Assembly: GCA_943787225.1 (NCBI GenBank)
Contig: CALSLP010000001.1
Coordinates: 776,964-840,963 of the forward strand
From: an uncultured Alphaproteobacteria bacterium
Lineage (GTDB): Bacteria; Pseudomonadota; Alphaproteobacteria; MPNO01; UBA2964
DNA length: 64,000 nt
Direction of reading: 5' to 3'
Shown here piece by piece: positions 29,376-39,157 of this stretch; positions within the stretch are counted from its first letter, which is position 1, and each line of letters starts with the position of its first letter. A program made the position numbers and the translations under genes. The notes under the pieces are model-generated. The model made no database searches and was not told where the DNA came from. It worked only from the letters and a program-made list of their open reading frames with translations.

Positions 29376-30814
29376 GCTACAGCCTCTTCGCTGACAGGGA
29401 GCCGGGCCTTGAGATAGCTATCCATTGCCGTCGCAGCGTCGCGACCGTCACGAATAGCCCACACAACGAGAGAGGCACCACGGACAATGTCGCCAGCGGC
29501 AAAGACACCATCCAGATTGGTCATCTTGTTGCGGAAATTGATTTTGAGCGTGCCCCATCGGGTGACTCCCAGCTCGGGGACATCAAACATTTTAGGCAAA
29601 TCTTCAGGGTCGAAACCCAAAGCCTTGATGACCAGGTCACCTTCGACATTAAAACTCGAGCCTTCAATTACCTCGGGCGTCTGGCGACCAGAGGCATCAG
29701 CAACCCCAAGATGAATACGGGCAGCCCGAACCGCGGAAACCACTTCATCTCCCAGAAAAGCCTCAGGTTGCGCGCGCAGAGTAAACTGAACGCCTTCTTC
29801 TTCGGCATATTGAACTTCACTTCGGGAACCCGGCATGTTCGCCATGTCACGTCGATAGAGACAGACGACTGTTTCTGCTCCCTGACGCACGGCGGTCCGG
29901 ACACAATCCATTGCGGTGTCGCCCGCACCGAGAACAACGATTTTTTTGCCGGCCGCGTTCAACGACCCATCTTCAAATTCAGAAACGGTATCGCCAAGAC
30001 CTTTGCGGTTGGAAGCGATAAGGAAATCGAGTGCCGGTACGATATTACCAAGACCGATACCCGGCGCCTGAAGATCACGTGCCTTATAAACGCCAGTCGC
30101 GACCAGGATGGCATCATGGCGGTCGCGCAATTCCTGGAAACTGACATCCTTGCCGACATCGACATTGTAATGCATTTTGATGCCGGCTTCTTCAAGAAGC
30201 GCGATCCGGCGGGTTACAATTGATTTGTCGAGCTTGAAGTTCGGAATGCCATAAACCAGCAACCCACCGGCCCGATCATAACGATCATAGACATGAACCT
30301 GATACCCTTTGCGGCGGAGCATATCGGCGGCGGCGAGCGCTGCAGGACCGGCGCCAATGATCCCAACCGACTGATCAATCTCGCGGATTGGCTTCGGCGG
30401 CTTGACCCAGCCATTCTCAAAAGCAGTTTCGGTTATAAAACTCTCAACAGCCCCAATTGTGACGGTGCCATGGCCAGCCTGTTCAATGACACAGTTGCCT
30501 TCACAAAGGCGATCCTGAGGGCAAATCCGGCCACAAATTTCGGGAAAGGTGTTTGTCGCAGAAGAAAGCTCATAGGCTTCCTCCATCCGATCTTCGGCCG
30601 TTAGCATAAGCCAGTCGGGAATATTATTCTGAAGAGGACAATGGACCTGACAGAACGGGATTCCGCATTGCGAGCACCGACTGGCCTGTTCTTCCGCCTG
30701 TTCTTCATTAAAACGACGATAAATCTCGTTAAAATCAGCCTTACGCTCCTCAGAAGAACGTTTTTCAGGTGTTTTGCGTTCTGTATCTACAAATCTGAGC
30801 ATCTTATTGTCCAA
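29372..30814 (-). CDS. gltD: Glutamate synthase small subunit
   Basis: The 480-residue protein is complete. The N-terminal Fe-S domain has CSQCGIPFCQVHCPLQNNIP and CGRICPQDRLCEGNCV, followed by the FAD-binding GIIGAGPAALAAADML and the NADPH-binding GAGDTAMDCVRTAVRQGAE. It feeds NADPH electrons to GltB. It is the first gene of the minus-strand unit gltD-gltB, the reverse of the common gltB-gltD order. A perfect 7-bp dyad lies 16 bases upstream of its ATG. Confidence 0.97.
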   Translation of the reverse strand: MDNKMLRFVDTERKTPEKRSSEERKADFNEIYRRFNEEQAEEQASRCSQCGIPFCQVHCPLQNNIPDWLMLTAEDRMEEAYELSSATNTFPEICGRICPQDRLCEGNCVIEQAGHGTVTIGAVESFITETAFENGWVKPPKPIREIDQSVGIIGAGPAALAAADMLRRKGYQVHVYDRYDRAGGLLVYGIPNFKLDKSIVTRRIALLEEAGIKMHYNVDVGKDVSFQELRDRHDAILVATGVYKARDLQAPGIGLGNIVPALDFLIASNRKGLGDTVSEFEDGSLNAAGKKIVVLGAGDTAMDCVRTAVRQGAETVVCLYRRDMANMPGSRSEVQYAEEEGVQFTLRAQPEAFLGDEVVSAVRAARIHLGVADASGRQTPEVIEGSSFNVEGDLVIKALGFDPEDLPKMFDVPELGVTRWGTLKINFRNKMTNLDGVFAAGDIVRGASLVVWAIRDGRDAATAMDSYLKARLPVSEEAVA

Positions 30815-31148
30815 TTCATCGCAAATTCAGGGTAAATACTGCTTTACCCGCCATAAAACCACCCTCGCAAACGCGATAGGATATTTTCGAAATTTAGTCG
30901 AAATCCCCCGATCCCTCCGAAGGAGGAGGCTCTATATAAGGTAAATATTGGCCTTTGGCGAGTAAAAAATGATATTTAGGTCAGCATATGTTAACTAGTT
31001 TGACCAAATACGGGGATACGGGGATTCGCATGATTCAATCGTTTGCGCGGTTCTCTGTATTTTAGTTCCGATTTAGGACTATTTCTTCGTTTTCCTCGAC
31101 TCCGTAACGCTGTATATGCTGTGACGCAAAAGGATAGGGCTGCATATT
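30815..31148. promoter_or_regulatory. Divergent promoter region gltD / uppP (334 bases, no gene)
   Basis: No open frame of interest is present. Visible structure includes a perfect inverted repeat GGGTAAA-TACTGC-TTTACCC at 30830-30849, close to the gltD start and well placed for an operator. There is also a small hairpin CCTCC-GAA-GGAGG near 30915, and a tandem 8-base repeat ACGGGGAT at 31010-31025. The uppP start (TTG at 31149) is preceded by AGGATAGG. Exact promoters could not be fixed by eye. Confidence 0.4.
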
Positions 31149-31943
31149 TTGACTCTCCTTCAGATCACCGTCCTGGCGGTCATTCAAGGAATAACCGAGT
31201 TCCTGCCGGTTAGCTCATCAGGACATCTTGCCCTGACACCGGTCCTGCTTGGTTGGCAGGATCAGGGACTGACGATGGATGTCGCCGTACATGTCGGCAC
31301 CCTGGGCGCCGTCATTGTCTATTTATGGCGGGAAGTCTGGATGATGCTATGCGGCCTTGGCAAACTCGCAACGGGGAAAATCGATGACGGGGCAAAGCTG
31401 GCCGGGTTAGTCGTTATTGCCAGTATACCTGTTGTCATCGCCGGATTGGCCGTTAAGGCTTATTTTGGCGAAGGGCTTCGTACACCTCTGATCATTGGCT
31501 GGGCCTTCATCATCGGTGGTATCCTGCTTTATTTAGGGGATCGATATGGGCTCCGGATCAAACGCATGACCCACATCACCCTGGGTAATGCACTACTGAT
31601 CGGTCTCGCTCAGGCCCTCGCGGTTATTCCGGGCTCCAGCAGAGCAGGGACCACGATCACCATGGCGCGGCTGCTCGGGTTTGAAAGACGCGACGCCGCA
31701 CGATTTTCGATGCTGCTCTCAATCCCAGCCATCGCTGGCGCTGGGTTATTGCAGGGGATCGATGTCATGAAAAGCGGCGATGCTGCCTTTCAGACGGATA
31801 TCCTGATTGCTGCCGGGCTCGCCTTCGTTACCGCCCTCCTCGCCATCGTCGTCATGATGGGTTGGCTTCAACGTCAGAGTTTTACACCCTTCGTGTTCTA
31901 CCGAATTGCCCTGGGTGTCGTGATCCTGTGGTTAGCAGCTTAG
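31149..31943 (+). CDS. uppP: Undecaprenyl-diphosphatase
   Basis: The 264-residue inner-membrane protein has both hallmark motifs, GITEFLPVSSSGHL (residues about 14-27) and PGSSRAGTTITMARLLGF (about 160-177), within 7-8 membrane helices. It recycles undecaprenyl diphosphate for peptidoglycan and LPS assembly and gives low-level bacitracin resistance. The N-terminal homology begins at the TTG codon at 31149 (TLLQITVLAVIQGI), and no ATG precedes it, so a TTG start is chosen. Its stop overlaps that of the convergent NDUFA9-like gene by four bases. Confidence 0.96.
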   Translation: MTLLQITVLAVIQGITEFLPVSSSGHLALTPVLLGWQDQGLTMDVAVHVGTLGAVIVYLWREVWMMLCGLGKLATGKIDDGAKLAGLVVIASIPVVIAGLAVKAYFGEGLRTPLIIGWAFIIGGILLYLGDRYGLRIKRMTHITLGNALLIGLAQALAVIPGSSRAGTTITMARLLGFERRDAARFSMLLSIPAIAGAGLLQGIDVMKSGDAAFQTDILIAAGLAFVTALLAIVVMMGWLQRQSFTPFVFYRIALGVVILWLAA

Positions 31944-32908
31944 GCCGCCTGTGCAGCACGGCCTTTGTCTTTCGTCCGCCGGTAACGACAAAGATAGGTT
32001 GGCAAGACAGCGTTCAACGATGTCGGCACAATCCCTAACGCGTCAAATCCCTGCGCGTCCTCATTCACCACATTATCGTATTTCAAGAGCCGCACCTGAT
32101 CTCGAGTAAGCAGGGGCTTGGGCAGAAAAAATGGCACCCGGAGATGCTCCAGGAAAAACGCCTTTGCTGAGGCGGCCCAAAACGGTGCTGGAACCAGGAA
32201 GCGGTCGCGGCCAATCTCAGCCAGCATTATCACCATCAACTCCCTAAATGTATGAACGGAGGGGCCGCCAAGCTCATAACACTGACCAGCAGTCGCATCA
32301 TCGGCCAAACAGGCGGACACGGCTTTTGCGACGTCCGCCACGTACACAGGCTGGAATCTGGTATTCGGGCCAATCAACGGCAGTGCCGGCGACAAACGAG
32401 CCAGAGCCGCAAACCGGTTAAAGAAATCGTCTTCGGGGCCGAAAATAATTGAGGGACGAAGAATTGTTGCCCCCTCAAAGGCATCCCCCACTGCTTTTTC
32501 ACCAAGCGCCTTGCTCCTGGCATAATCAGACTCTGATTCCGGATCAGCACCAATTGCCGACAAATGAATAAATCTCTTCACGCCAGCGCTTTTGGCCGCA
32601 TCCGCAACCATGCATGCGCCATCAACATGCAGGCTGTCAAAATTCTGCGGACCGCGTTTGTAGAGCACCCCGACCAGATTAACCACCGCATCCGCGCCCG
32701 CGACGGCAGCCGCAACAGACTCGGCATTCCGTATATTGGCGGCGACGGGGACGATCTGACCAACATCACCCATCGGTTTACAGCGCATCGCTTCTTCTGG
32801 TCGACGACAGGCAACCCGGACTTGGGCGCCCTGCTGCGCAAGAGCCCGCACAACATAACGGCCGACAAAGCCTGCACCGCCAAATACCGTTACAACACTG
32901 TGGTTCAT
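31940..32908 (-). CDS. NDUFA9-like atypical SDR protein (complex I-associated family)
   Basis: The 322-residue protein has an N-terminal NAD(P) loop VTVFGGAGFVGRYVVRAL and a distant SDR fold (LSAIGADPESESDYARSKAL, ILRPSIIFGPEDDFFNRFAA). This is the set typical of bacterial homologues of mitochondrial NDUFA9 from alphaproteobacteria, where it is thought to stabilise complex I. Its start is set at ATG 32908, because GGAGG lies 5 bases upstream; an in-frame ATG four codons earlier lacks this spacing. It stands alone on the minus strand. Confidence 0.88.
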   Translation of the reverse strand: MNHSVVTVFGGAGFVGRYVVRALAQQGAQVRVACRRPEEAMRCKPMGDVGQIVPVAANIRNAESVAAAVAGADAVVNLVGVLYKRGPQNFDSLHVDGACMVADAAKSAGVKRFIHLSAIGADPESESDYARSKALGEKAVGDAFEGATILRPSIIFGPEDDFFNRFAALARLSPALPLIGPNTRFQPVYVADVAKAVSACLADDATAGQCYELGGPSVHTFRELMVIMLAEIGRDRFLVPAPFWAASAKAFFLEHLRVPFFLPKPLLTRDQVRLLKYDNVVNEDAQGFDALGIVPTSLNAVLPTYLCRYRRTKDKGRAAQAA

Positions 32909-33082
32909 TATTTCCTCCACGGGATTAACCGCAAACCTGACTATGCCCGGTGGGGCAATTTATATTTAAGACACTATATAGCCTCACCGCACACCATACC
33001 AAAGTCTTATCGTGAAGACGTAACGGAAGGCTTAAACCTGTTGACATTGCCTAAGCCTATGGCATACCCACTCCCCATCGGT

Positions 33083-33169
33083 GCCCAGGTGGCGGAACTG
33101 GTAGACGCGCAGGTTTCAGGTACCTGTGGCCGCAAGGTCGTGGAAGTTCGAGTCTTCTCCTGGGCACCA
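33083..33169 (+). tRNA. tRNA-Leu(CAG)
   Basis: The 87-base class II tRNA has acceptor stem GCCCAGG/CCTGGGC, discriminator A and encoded CCA. The anticodon loop GGTTTCAGGTACC gives CAG, and a long variable arm and a T-loop close to GTTCGAGTC are present. An RNase D gene starts 43 bases downstream on the same strand, so the two may share a transcript. Confidence 0.95.
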
Positions 33170-33211
33170 ATTAATCCGACAGCCAAGCTGCATAGGGGTG
33201 ACCCATACGTC

Positions 33212-33823
33212 ATGACGACTGATCTTCACCAAGGTGACCTCCCTAACGGGTTGAATCTAGGCGATTGCGTTGCAATCGATACTGAAACCATGGGCTTGCA
33301 CCCCCATCGCGACCGGCTGTGTCTGATGCAACTTTCCGCCGGCGACGGCAATGCGCATATCGTTCGCTTTCCCAAAGGCCAATATGACGCACCGAACCTG
33401 AAAAAGATGCTCAACGACTCGTCGGTCACAAAGCTGTTTCATTTTGGCCGCTTCGATATCGCCGTCATTGAACAATATCTCGGAGTCACCTGCGCGCCGG
33501 TCTATTGCACCAAAATCGCCTCTAAGCTGGTGCGCACCTATACGGATCGGCATGGTCTGAAAGATCTGTGTCGTGAGCTGCTCGACGTTTCGATTTCCAA
33601 AGAACAGCAATCTTCAGACTGGGGCGCCGATAGTTTGAGCGACGCTCAGCTAAACTACGCGGCATCGGATGTCCTGTATCTGCATCAGCTGCGTGACAAA
33701 CTTGATATCATGCTTGCCCGCGAAGGCCGGACAGAATTGGCGACAGCTTGTTTCGACTTTTTAACCAACCGCGCCAAGCTGGATCTCGCTGGCTGGCCAG
33801 AAATTGATATATTTGCTCATTAG
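33212..33823 (+). CDS. rnd: Ribonuclease D (short form without HRDC domain)
   Basis: The 203-residue protein has the DEDDy exonuclease motifs: AIDTETMGL (Exo I), KLFHFGRFDIAVI (Exo II) and LNYAASDVLYL (Exo III, Tyr at the +4 position). It lacks the C-terminal HRDC domains of E. coli RNase D, as is normal in alphaproteobacteria. It trims tRNA 3' ends and other structured RNA. Its ATG at 33212 follows tRNA-Leu closely. Upstream in-frame extension through the tRNA is not credible. Confidence 0.93.
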   Translation: MTTDLHQGDLPNGLNLGDCVAIDTETMGLHPHRDRLCLMQLSAGDGNAHIVRFPKGQYDAPNLKKMLNDSSVTKLFHFGRFDIAVIEQYLGVTCAPVYCTKIASKLVRTYTDRHGLKDLCRELLDVSISKEQQSSDWGADSLSDAQLNYAASDVLYLHQLRDKLDIMLAREGRTELATACFDFLTNRAKLDLAGWPEIDIFAH

Positions 33824-33970
33824 GTTTAAGCCGCGTGTCTGAATAGACAGACCAATATCAACGACGGCACCAAGACGCTACCAGCCGATTCAATTTATAG
33901 GCTAGACTGGTTGCCGAATCACGAGAATCCCGAAATTATACCAACCGATAGTCTGGGAAATTCAAAAGTA

Positions 33971-34957
33971 ATGGAGTCAGATTTGAAAGAAATGGCTAAA
34001 CTCACCGACCTCGAGGTCGCCAGAAACGTCTTTAAGGACGAAGCGGCCGGGTTGCTTAAATTTGCTGATGTGCTCGACGAATCTTTCGTCAAAGCACTCG
34101 ACATCATGGCATCAGCCACGGGGCGGGTCATCATTAGTGGAATGGGCAAGAGTGGTCATATCGCCAATAAGATTGCCGCGACATTGGCCTCAACTGGTAC
34201 ACCTGCCCAATATGTGAATGCCGGTGAGGCAAGCCACGGCGATCTTGGCATGATCACCAAACAAGACGTGTTACTGGCGCTATCCAATTCAGGGGAAACG
34301 ATCGAACTTTCGGACATGGTCGCCCATACCAAGATCAACGGTATCCCCCTTATTTCAATTACCGGACGCGCGGGCAGCTCGCTGGACAAGGCCGGCGATG
34401 TATCCCTTGTGCTGCCCAATGTTAAAGAAGCCTGCCCTTTGAACCTGGCGCCCACGACATCAACCACGGTTATGCTGGCAATCGGCGATGCCCTCGCTGT
34501 CGCTTTACTCGAACGACAGGGGTTTTCGCCGGAGAATTTCAACGCCCTGCACCCTGGCGGGCAATTAGGCCGTCGATTCGTAAAGGTGTCAGATGTCATG
34601 CATCGCGGTGATGCTGTCCCGCTTGTCGATGCGGCGACGCCGATGCCAGATGCGCTGCTTATCATGACCCAAAAGAGTTTTGGTTGCGTTGGGATCACCG
34701 ACGATAACGGTGACCTTGCGGGCATCATCACCGATGGAGACCTGCGGCGCCATATGGACAAGGGACTCCTCGATCAGCTGGCGGGCGACGTCATGACCGG
34801 TACGCCCAAGACCACGGAACCTAATGAGCTTGCCGCGGCTGCGCTGAAACTGATGAACGGGCCAGAACGCCGGGTTACAGCCCTCTTTGTCGTCGAAAAT
34901 GGAAAACCCGCTGGCATATTGCATATCCATGATCTCCTTCGCGCCGGTATCGTTTAG
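33971..34957 (+). CDS. kdsD: Arabinose-5-phosphate isomerase (KdsD/KpsF family)
   Basis: The 328-residue protein has an N-terminal SIS domain (GRVIISGMGKSGHIANKIAA, LLALSNSGETIELSDM), a His-Pro-Gly motif ALHPGGQLGRRF and two CBS domains (DVMHRGDAVPLVDAA, DVMTGTPKTTEP). It converts ribulose-5-phosphate to arabinose-5-phosphate, the precursor of Kdo in lipid A-core LPS. The ATG at 33971 is preferred, though a TTG 60 bases upstream is in frame. It leads the lptC-lptA-lptB-rpoN-hpf-ptsN set and is separated from lptC by 15 bases. Confidence 0.94.
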   Translation: MESDLKEMAKLTDLEVARNVFKDEAAGLLKFADVLDESFVKALDIMASATGRVIISGMGKSGHIANKIAATLASTGTPAQYVNAGEASHGDLGMITKQDVLLALSNSGETIELSDMVAHTKINGIPLISITGRAGSSLDKAGDVSLVLPNVKEACPLNLAPTTSTTVMLAIGDALAVALLERQGFSPENFNALHPGGQLGRRFVKVSDVMHRGDAVPLVDAATPMPDALLIMTQKSFGCVGITDDNGDLAGIITDGDLRRHMDKGLLDQLAGDVMTGTPKTTEPNELAAAALKLMNGPERRVTALFVVENGKPAGILHIHDLLRAGIV

Positions 34958-34972
34958 GGCTCGCGAACACTC

Positions 34973-35677
34973 ATGAACACACCTGCGACCAAACCTCACG
35001 ATGCAAAATCGGACGGTGCCCGTGTCGCAAGTTCTTTATCTCCAGGCGGAGGCGGTGACGGTTCAGGAAGAAGCTATTCACGATTTGTCGTGCTTATGCG
35101 GGTTGCCTTACCAGTCTCCGCAGCCGCCATCGTTGCGCTGGTGATCGCCTGGCCACAGCTAACCCAAAAACCTGAAGGATTCCGGCTCGGTGTTTCAAAG
35201 ATCACTATCCATGACACCGGTGGACAACAAATAGTCAATCCACGCTTTTCCAGCACAGACTCAAACCAACGACCATTCAACCTCACAGCCGATACCGCGT
35301 TTCAGCAAAAAGATGACCCCAACCTGGTAGATCTCGCTTTTCCAAAAGCGGATCTAACGGCAAAGGCCGGAACCTGGATGGCGATATCGGCAGAAACCGG
35401 TATGTTTAATCGTCAATCTGAAGTGCTGGATCTAAAAGGCGCTATAAGCCTGTTCCATGATTCCGGCTACGAGCTCAAAACAACCGTTGCGCAAATAGAT
35501 ATGGCGGCGGGGACTGCGAAAGGCGATGTGCCCATATCAGGTCATGGACCGGGCGGCACCGTCAATGGGTCTGGATTTAGAATACTCGAGCGCGGCAAAA
35601 CCATGATTTTCACAGGCAAAAGTAAAATGATCCTGTATCCAACATCCAAACAGCTCAATCTAAGACAGCGCAAATGA
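34973..35677 (+). CDS. lptC: LPS export ABC transporter periplasmic protein LptC
   Basis: The 234-residue protein has a short, glycine-rich cytoplasmic N-terminus, then one membrane helix at about residues 40-60 (VLMRVALPVSAAAIVALVIA). A beta-jellyroll domain follows, about residues 75-220 (FRLGVSKITIHDTGGQQIV, GMFNRQSEVLDLKGAISLFH). LptC links the LptBFG transporter to the periplasmic LptA bridge. It is somewhat longer than E. coli LptC, as in other alphaproteobacteria. Its end overlaps lptA by 4 bases (ATGA), so the two are translated together. Confidence 0.93.
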   Translation: MNTPATKPHDAKSDGARVASSLSPGGGGDGSGRSYSRFVVLMRVALPVSAAAIVALVIAWPQLTQKPEGFRLGVSKITIHDTGGQQIVNPRFSSTDSNQRPFNLTADTAFQQKDDPNLVDLAFPKADLTAKAGTWMAISAETGMFNRQSEVLDLKGAISLFHDSGYELKTTVAQIDMAAGTAKGDVPISGHGPGGTVNGSGFRILERGKTMIFTGKSKMILYPTSKQLNLRQRK

Positions 35678-36507
35678 CCGGTATCGCCAAAATCATTTTA
35701 TTTGCTGGCGCTTTGTGCCTGATGCAAAACACAGCCTTTGCTCAAGGGGGGATCGGCCTACCCAACCAGGCGCGCAATGTCCCAATTGAGATCGATGCGG
35801 ATAACGGCATTGAATGGCAACAAGAAGCCCAGGCCTATATCGCGCGGGGGAATGCTAAAGCCAAACAAGGCGATGTCGTCGTCCACGCGGATCAACTGAC
35901 CGCCTATTATGAGAAATTAAAGGATGGCAGCACGCAAATTTGGCGGCTGGATGCCGATGGTAACGTCCGTATCGTCTCCCCCCGCCAAACCGCCTATGGC
36001 ACCAAGGGTGTCTATGACGTTGCCAAGGGGGTCTTTGTCCTGACGGGAAACCCCAGATTAATTACCGACACAGAAAATATTTCCGCCAGTCGTAGCCTGG
36101 AATTTTGGGAGAAGAAATCAATCGCTGTCGCGCGCGGCGATGCCGTGGCCATCAAGGACGACAAACGCCTGCGCGCCGACGTGCTGACCGCCCATTTCAA
36201 GAAAACCAAAGCTGGCAAGAACGAGGTGACGCGGGTCGACGCTTATGACAACGTCTTAGTGTCATCGCCCAAGGAAATTGTCCGGGGCAAGCGTGGCGTA
36301 TATAACACAAAGACCGGTATCGTCGTGTTACGCGGTGATGTAAAAATCACCCGTGGCGCCGACCAGTTGAATGGTGATGCCGCAGAAATAGACCTGAATA
36401 CCGGGGTCAGCCGTTTATTGAGTAGTGGATCTGGACGGGTCCGGGGTGTCTTTGGGCCTAAAAATTTAAGACCAAAATCGGAGCTGCAAAACAAAAGCGT
36501 TAACTAA
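35674..36507 (+). CDS. lptA: LPS transport periplasmic protein LptA (OstA-like)
   Basis: The 277-residue protein has a signal peptide (FAGALCLMQNTAFAQGG, cleavage probably after AFA at residue 23). An OstA/LptA beta-jellyroll follows, with repeated strands such as AYIARGNAKAKQGDVVVHAD and AVARGDAVAIKDDKRLRADV. It is about 90 residues longer than E. coli LptA, mostly through an extra strand set that continues the jellyroll. It carries LPS across the periplasm. The 36-base gap to lptB is short, so the unit continues. Confidence 0.93.
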   Translation: MTGIAKIILFAGALCLMQNTAFAQGGIGLPNQARNVPIEIDADNGIEWQQEAQAYIARGNAKAKQGDVVVHADQLTAYYEKLKDGSTQIWRLDADGNVRIVSPRQTAYGTKGVYDVAKGVFVLTGNPRLITDTENISASRSLEFWEKKSIAVARGDAVAIKDDKRLRADVLTAHFKKTKAGKNEVTRVDAYDNVLVSSPKEIVRGKRGVYNTKTGIVVLRGDVKITRGADQLNGDAAEIDLNTGVSRLLSSGSGRVRGVFGPKNLRPKSELQNKSVN

Positions 36508-36543
36508 ATTCGTTAATAGTCACGGCGAATTAAAGCGTTTAGT

Positions 36544-37347
36544 GTGAGTAACATGACGTCAGAGTTAGTACCGCCAACCAACAATAGCGAAGACAGCAGG
36601 TCGACACCTCAGCTGATCACGAATAATAACGGGCTTGTCGCGCACAATCTCGGAAAATCCTACAAACAACGCCCCGTGTTGCGTGAGGTTTCTCTGTCTG
36701 TTCAACGCGGCGAAGTCGTCGGGCTTCTCGGCCCTAACGGCGCCGGCAAAACAACTTCATTTTATATCGTCACAGGCCTCATTGCGCCGGATTATGGGAC
36801 GATCACACTTGATGGAAACGATATTACGGGCCTGCCAATGTACCGCCGGGCACGGCTGGGCATCGGTTACTTACCGCAAGAAGCCTCTATTTTCCGGGGT
36901 TTGTCCGTAGAAAATAATATTCGCGCCATTTTGGAAGTCGCTGTAGATCACCCTGATCAACGCGAGACAAGACTCGAAGATCTGTTAGCGGAATTTTCGA
37001 TTTCGCATCTGCGGCGGACACCCGCTCTAGCCCTGTCAGGGGGGGAACGACGCCGTGTAGAAATAGCCCGCGCCCTCGCAGCAGATCCCAGTTTTATTCT
37101 CCTTGATGAGCCGCTTGCGGGAATTGATCCAATTGCGGTTAATGATATTCGGGACCTGGTGTCACATCTTAAAGACCGCGGCATTGGTGTGTTGATCACC
37201 GATCACAACGTTCGCGAGACTCTGGACATCGTCGACAGGGCCTATATTCTTCACGATGGTAGAGTTCTTATGGAAGGCGCGCCTGACGAGATTGTTACCC
37301 ACAAAGACGTTAGACGTGTTTACCTTGGCGAAAGGTTCAGCCTGTAA
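36544..37347 (+). CDS. lptB: LPS export ABC transporter ATP-binding protein LptB
   Basis: The 267-residue ATPase has Walker [14 protein letters not shown], the Q-loop, signature [16 protein letters not shown], Walker [17 protein letters not shown] and the switch His in DHNVRETLD. The N-terminal extension of about 30 residues ([17 protein letters not shown]) is not part of the fold; a later start near LITNNNGL cannot be excluded. LptB drives LPS extraction from the inner membrane with LptFG, which are not in this window. Placed between lptA and rpoN, as in most proteobacteria. Confidence 0.97.
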   Translation: MSNMTSELVPPTNNSEDSRSTPQLITNNNGLVAHNLGKSYKQRPVLREVSLSVQRGEVVGLLGPNGAGKTTSFYIVTGLIAPDYGTITLDGNDITGLPMYRRARLGIGYLPQEASIFRGLSVENNIRAILEVAVDHPDQRETRLEDLLAEFSISHLRRTPALALSGGERRRVEIARALAADPSFILLDEPLAGIDPIAVNDIRDLVSHLKDRGIGVLITDHNVRETLDIVDRAYILHDGRVLMEGAPDEIVTHKDVRRVYLGERFSL

Positions 37348-37388
37348 AACAGGTATGAACACGACTAAGTGTATGTAAGGTAACGATT

Positions 37389-39011
37389 ATGGCCTTGGTC
37401 CCCCGGTTGGATCTGCGTCAGGTCCAGTCTCTGGTCATGACGCCACAGCTGCAGCAGGCAATTAAGCTGCTTCAGCTATCCAATCTTGAATTGTCGGATT
37501 ATGTCGAACGGGAGCTGGAGCAGAATCCACTTCTCGAACGTGAAGATACCGATGGACATAACGATGGCGCAGAGCCCCAGGAAGACAGAAATACCATCGC
37601 CGACTCCGATGCCACCGCCGGAGACACTGACATGGGCGATAGCATGAGCGGCGACGGTAACGAAATATCCGCAGGCGATTCGTTTGACAATGACACGACA
37701 TTTAGCGATGCACCGGCAGAGCCCGACTCACGCGAGCTCGTCGATAACGAATCTATCGCGCTTGACCATGATGCGGGGTTAGACGCTGACTACGAAAACG
37801 TATGGTCAGGCGATTCTGGTGGCGATGCCGCGCCGGCCATGGAAGCGGACACCCTCAATTGGCAAGTACGTGGCGCCGGCGGATTCGATTCTGATAACCC
37901 AGCGCTCGAGAATGCGCCGGCCGAGGAAATTTCCTTGCGGGATCACCTGCTTGAACAAGTCAATGTCGACCTTAGCGATCCCGTCGACCGTATGATTGCC
38001 GTCTATATGGTCGATTCACTGGACGAGGCAGGTTACCTCACTGTTTCAGTCGAAGACGTCGCCTCGATGCTCGGCTGCCCACTCGACCGCGTTGAACACA
38101 CCCTCCAATCTGTCCAGCAGTTCGACCCCGCCGGTGTTTTTGCCCGGAATTTATCAGAATGCCTGGCGCTTCAGCTCAAAGAGCTGGACCGTTACGATCC
38201 CGCAATGCAGGCCCTTGTCGAAAATCTCGACATTCTGGCCAAGAGAGAGTTTAAAAAATTGCGGCGCCTGTGTGGCGTCGACAATGAAGACATCTCAGAA
38301 ATGGTTAAAGAGATTCAGGCGCTGAATCCAAAACCAGCGATGGCCTTCGATCACTCCGTTGCGCAAGCTGTGACACCCGATGTGTCAGTCCGCCGCGGCA
38401 AGGACGGCAGTTGGTTGATCGAAGTAAATAGCGACACCCTGCCACGCGTCCTGGTCAACAACCGGTATCACACCGAAATAAACAGCAAATTATTGCGCGA
38501 AAAGGACAAGGTTTACATCGCGGAATGCTATCAATCTGCCAACTGGCTGGTAAAAGCCCTGCACCAGCGAGCGCAAACGATCATGAAGGTGGCGGCAGAG
38601 ATCGTCCGCCACCAGGAAGATTTTCTTGAAAAAGGCGTCCAGTATTTAAGACCTCTCGTCCTCCGCGAGATCAGCGAAGCGCTCGATATTCACGAGAGCA
38701 CGGTCAGCCGGGTCACCAACAATAAATATATCGCAACACCACGCGGCATTTTTGAGCTGAAATATTTTTTCACCTTTGCGCTGGGGGGAAATACAGAAGG
38801 CGAATCTTCGTCCGCCGAAGCCGTCCGGTTCCAGATTAAAAACATGATCGAGGCAGAATCGCTAGATAATGTTCTGTCAGATGACAAAATCGTCAATATC
38901 CTGCGCAATGAGGGTGTCGATATCGCGAGACGTACCGTTGCTAAATACCGGGAGGCAATGCATATCCCGTCTTCCGTACAGCGCCGCCGCGAGAAGACAC
39001 TGCATGCGTAG
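37389..39011 (+). CDS. rpoN: RNA polymerase sigma-54 factor
   Basis: The 540-residue protein has region I (QSLVMTPQLQQAIKLLQLSN, Gln- and Leu-rich activator-interacting part). A long acidic linker (about residues 50-150, rich in Asp/Asn) is longer than in E. coli. The core-binding region follows, then a HTH (SEALDIHESTVSRVTNNKYI) and the RpoN box ARRTVAKYREAMHIP. Sigma-54 directs nitrogen, flagellar and envelope regulons and needs AAA+ activators. It is followed by hpf and ptsN, the conserved rpoN operon. Confidence 0.97.
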   Translation: MALVPRLDLRQVQSLVMTPQLQQAIKLLQLSNLELSDYVERELEQNPLLEREDTDGHNDGAEPQEDRNTIADSDATAGDTDMGDSMSGDGNEISAGDSFDNDTTFSDAPAEPDSRELVDNESIALDHDAGLDADYENVWSGDSGGDAAPAMEADTLNWQVRGAGGFDSDNPALENAPAEEISLRDHLLEQVNVDLSDPVDRMIAVYMVDSLDEAGYLTVSVEDVASMLGCPLDRVEHTLQSVQQFDPAGVFARNLSECLALQLKELDRYDPAMQALVENLDILAKREFKKLRRLCGVDNEDISEMVKEIQALNPKPAMAFDHSVAQAVTPDVSVRRGKDGSWLIEVNSDTLPRVLVNNRYHTEINSKLLREKDKVYIAECYQSANWLVKALHQRAQTIMKVAAEIVRHQEDFLEKGVQYLRPLVLREISEALDIHESTVSRVTNNKYIATPRGIFELKYFFTFALGGNTEGESSSAEAVRFQIKNMIEAESLDNVLSDDKIVNILRNEGVDIARRTVAKYREAMHIPSSVQRRREKTLHA

Positions 39012-39157
39012 CCCTGACAAAAGCCGTAAGAGCTATTTGTTGACTTTTACGGACGAGCGGCCCTATTTTCCGCCGCCGACATCAGCGCCAGGAAGACACT
39101 GGCATTTAGATTAGCTCGATACGGTAAATATGACAGACCGCAAAATGAAGGTTCTCA

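Noticed and set aside
31010..31025. Tandem ACGGGGAT repeat upstream of uppP
   Set aside because: Two short copies without symmetry or known factor; too little to call an operator.
32564..33211. An N-terminal extension of RNase D reading through tRNA-Leu
   Set aside because: It crosses a tRNA gene and overlaps the opposite-strand NDUFA9-like gene; the RNase D domain begins after ATG 33212.
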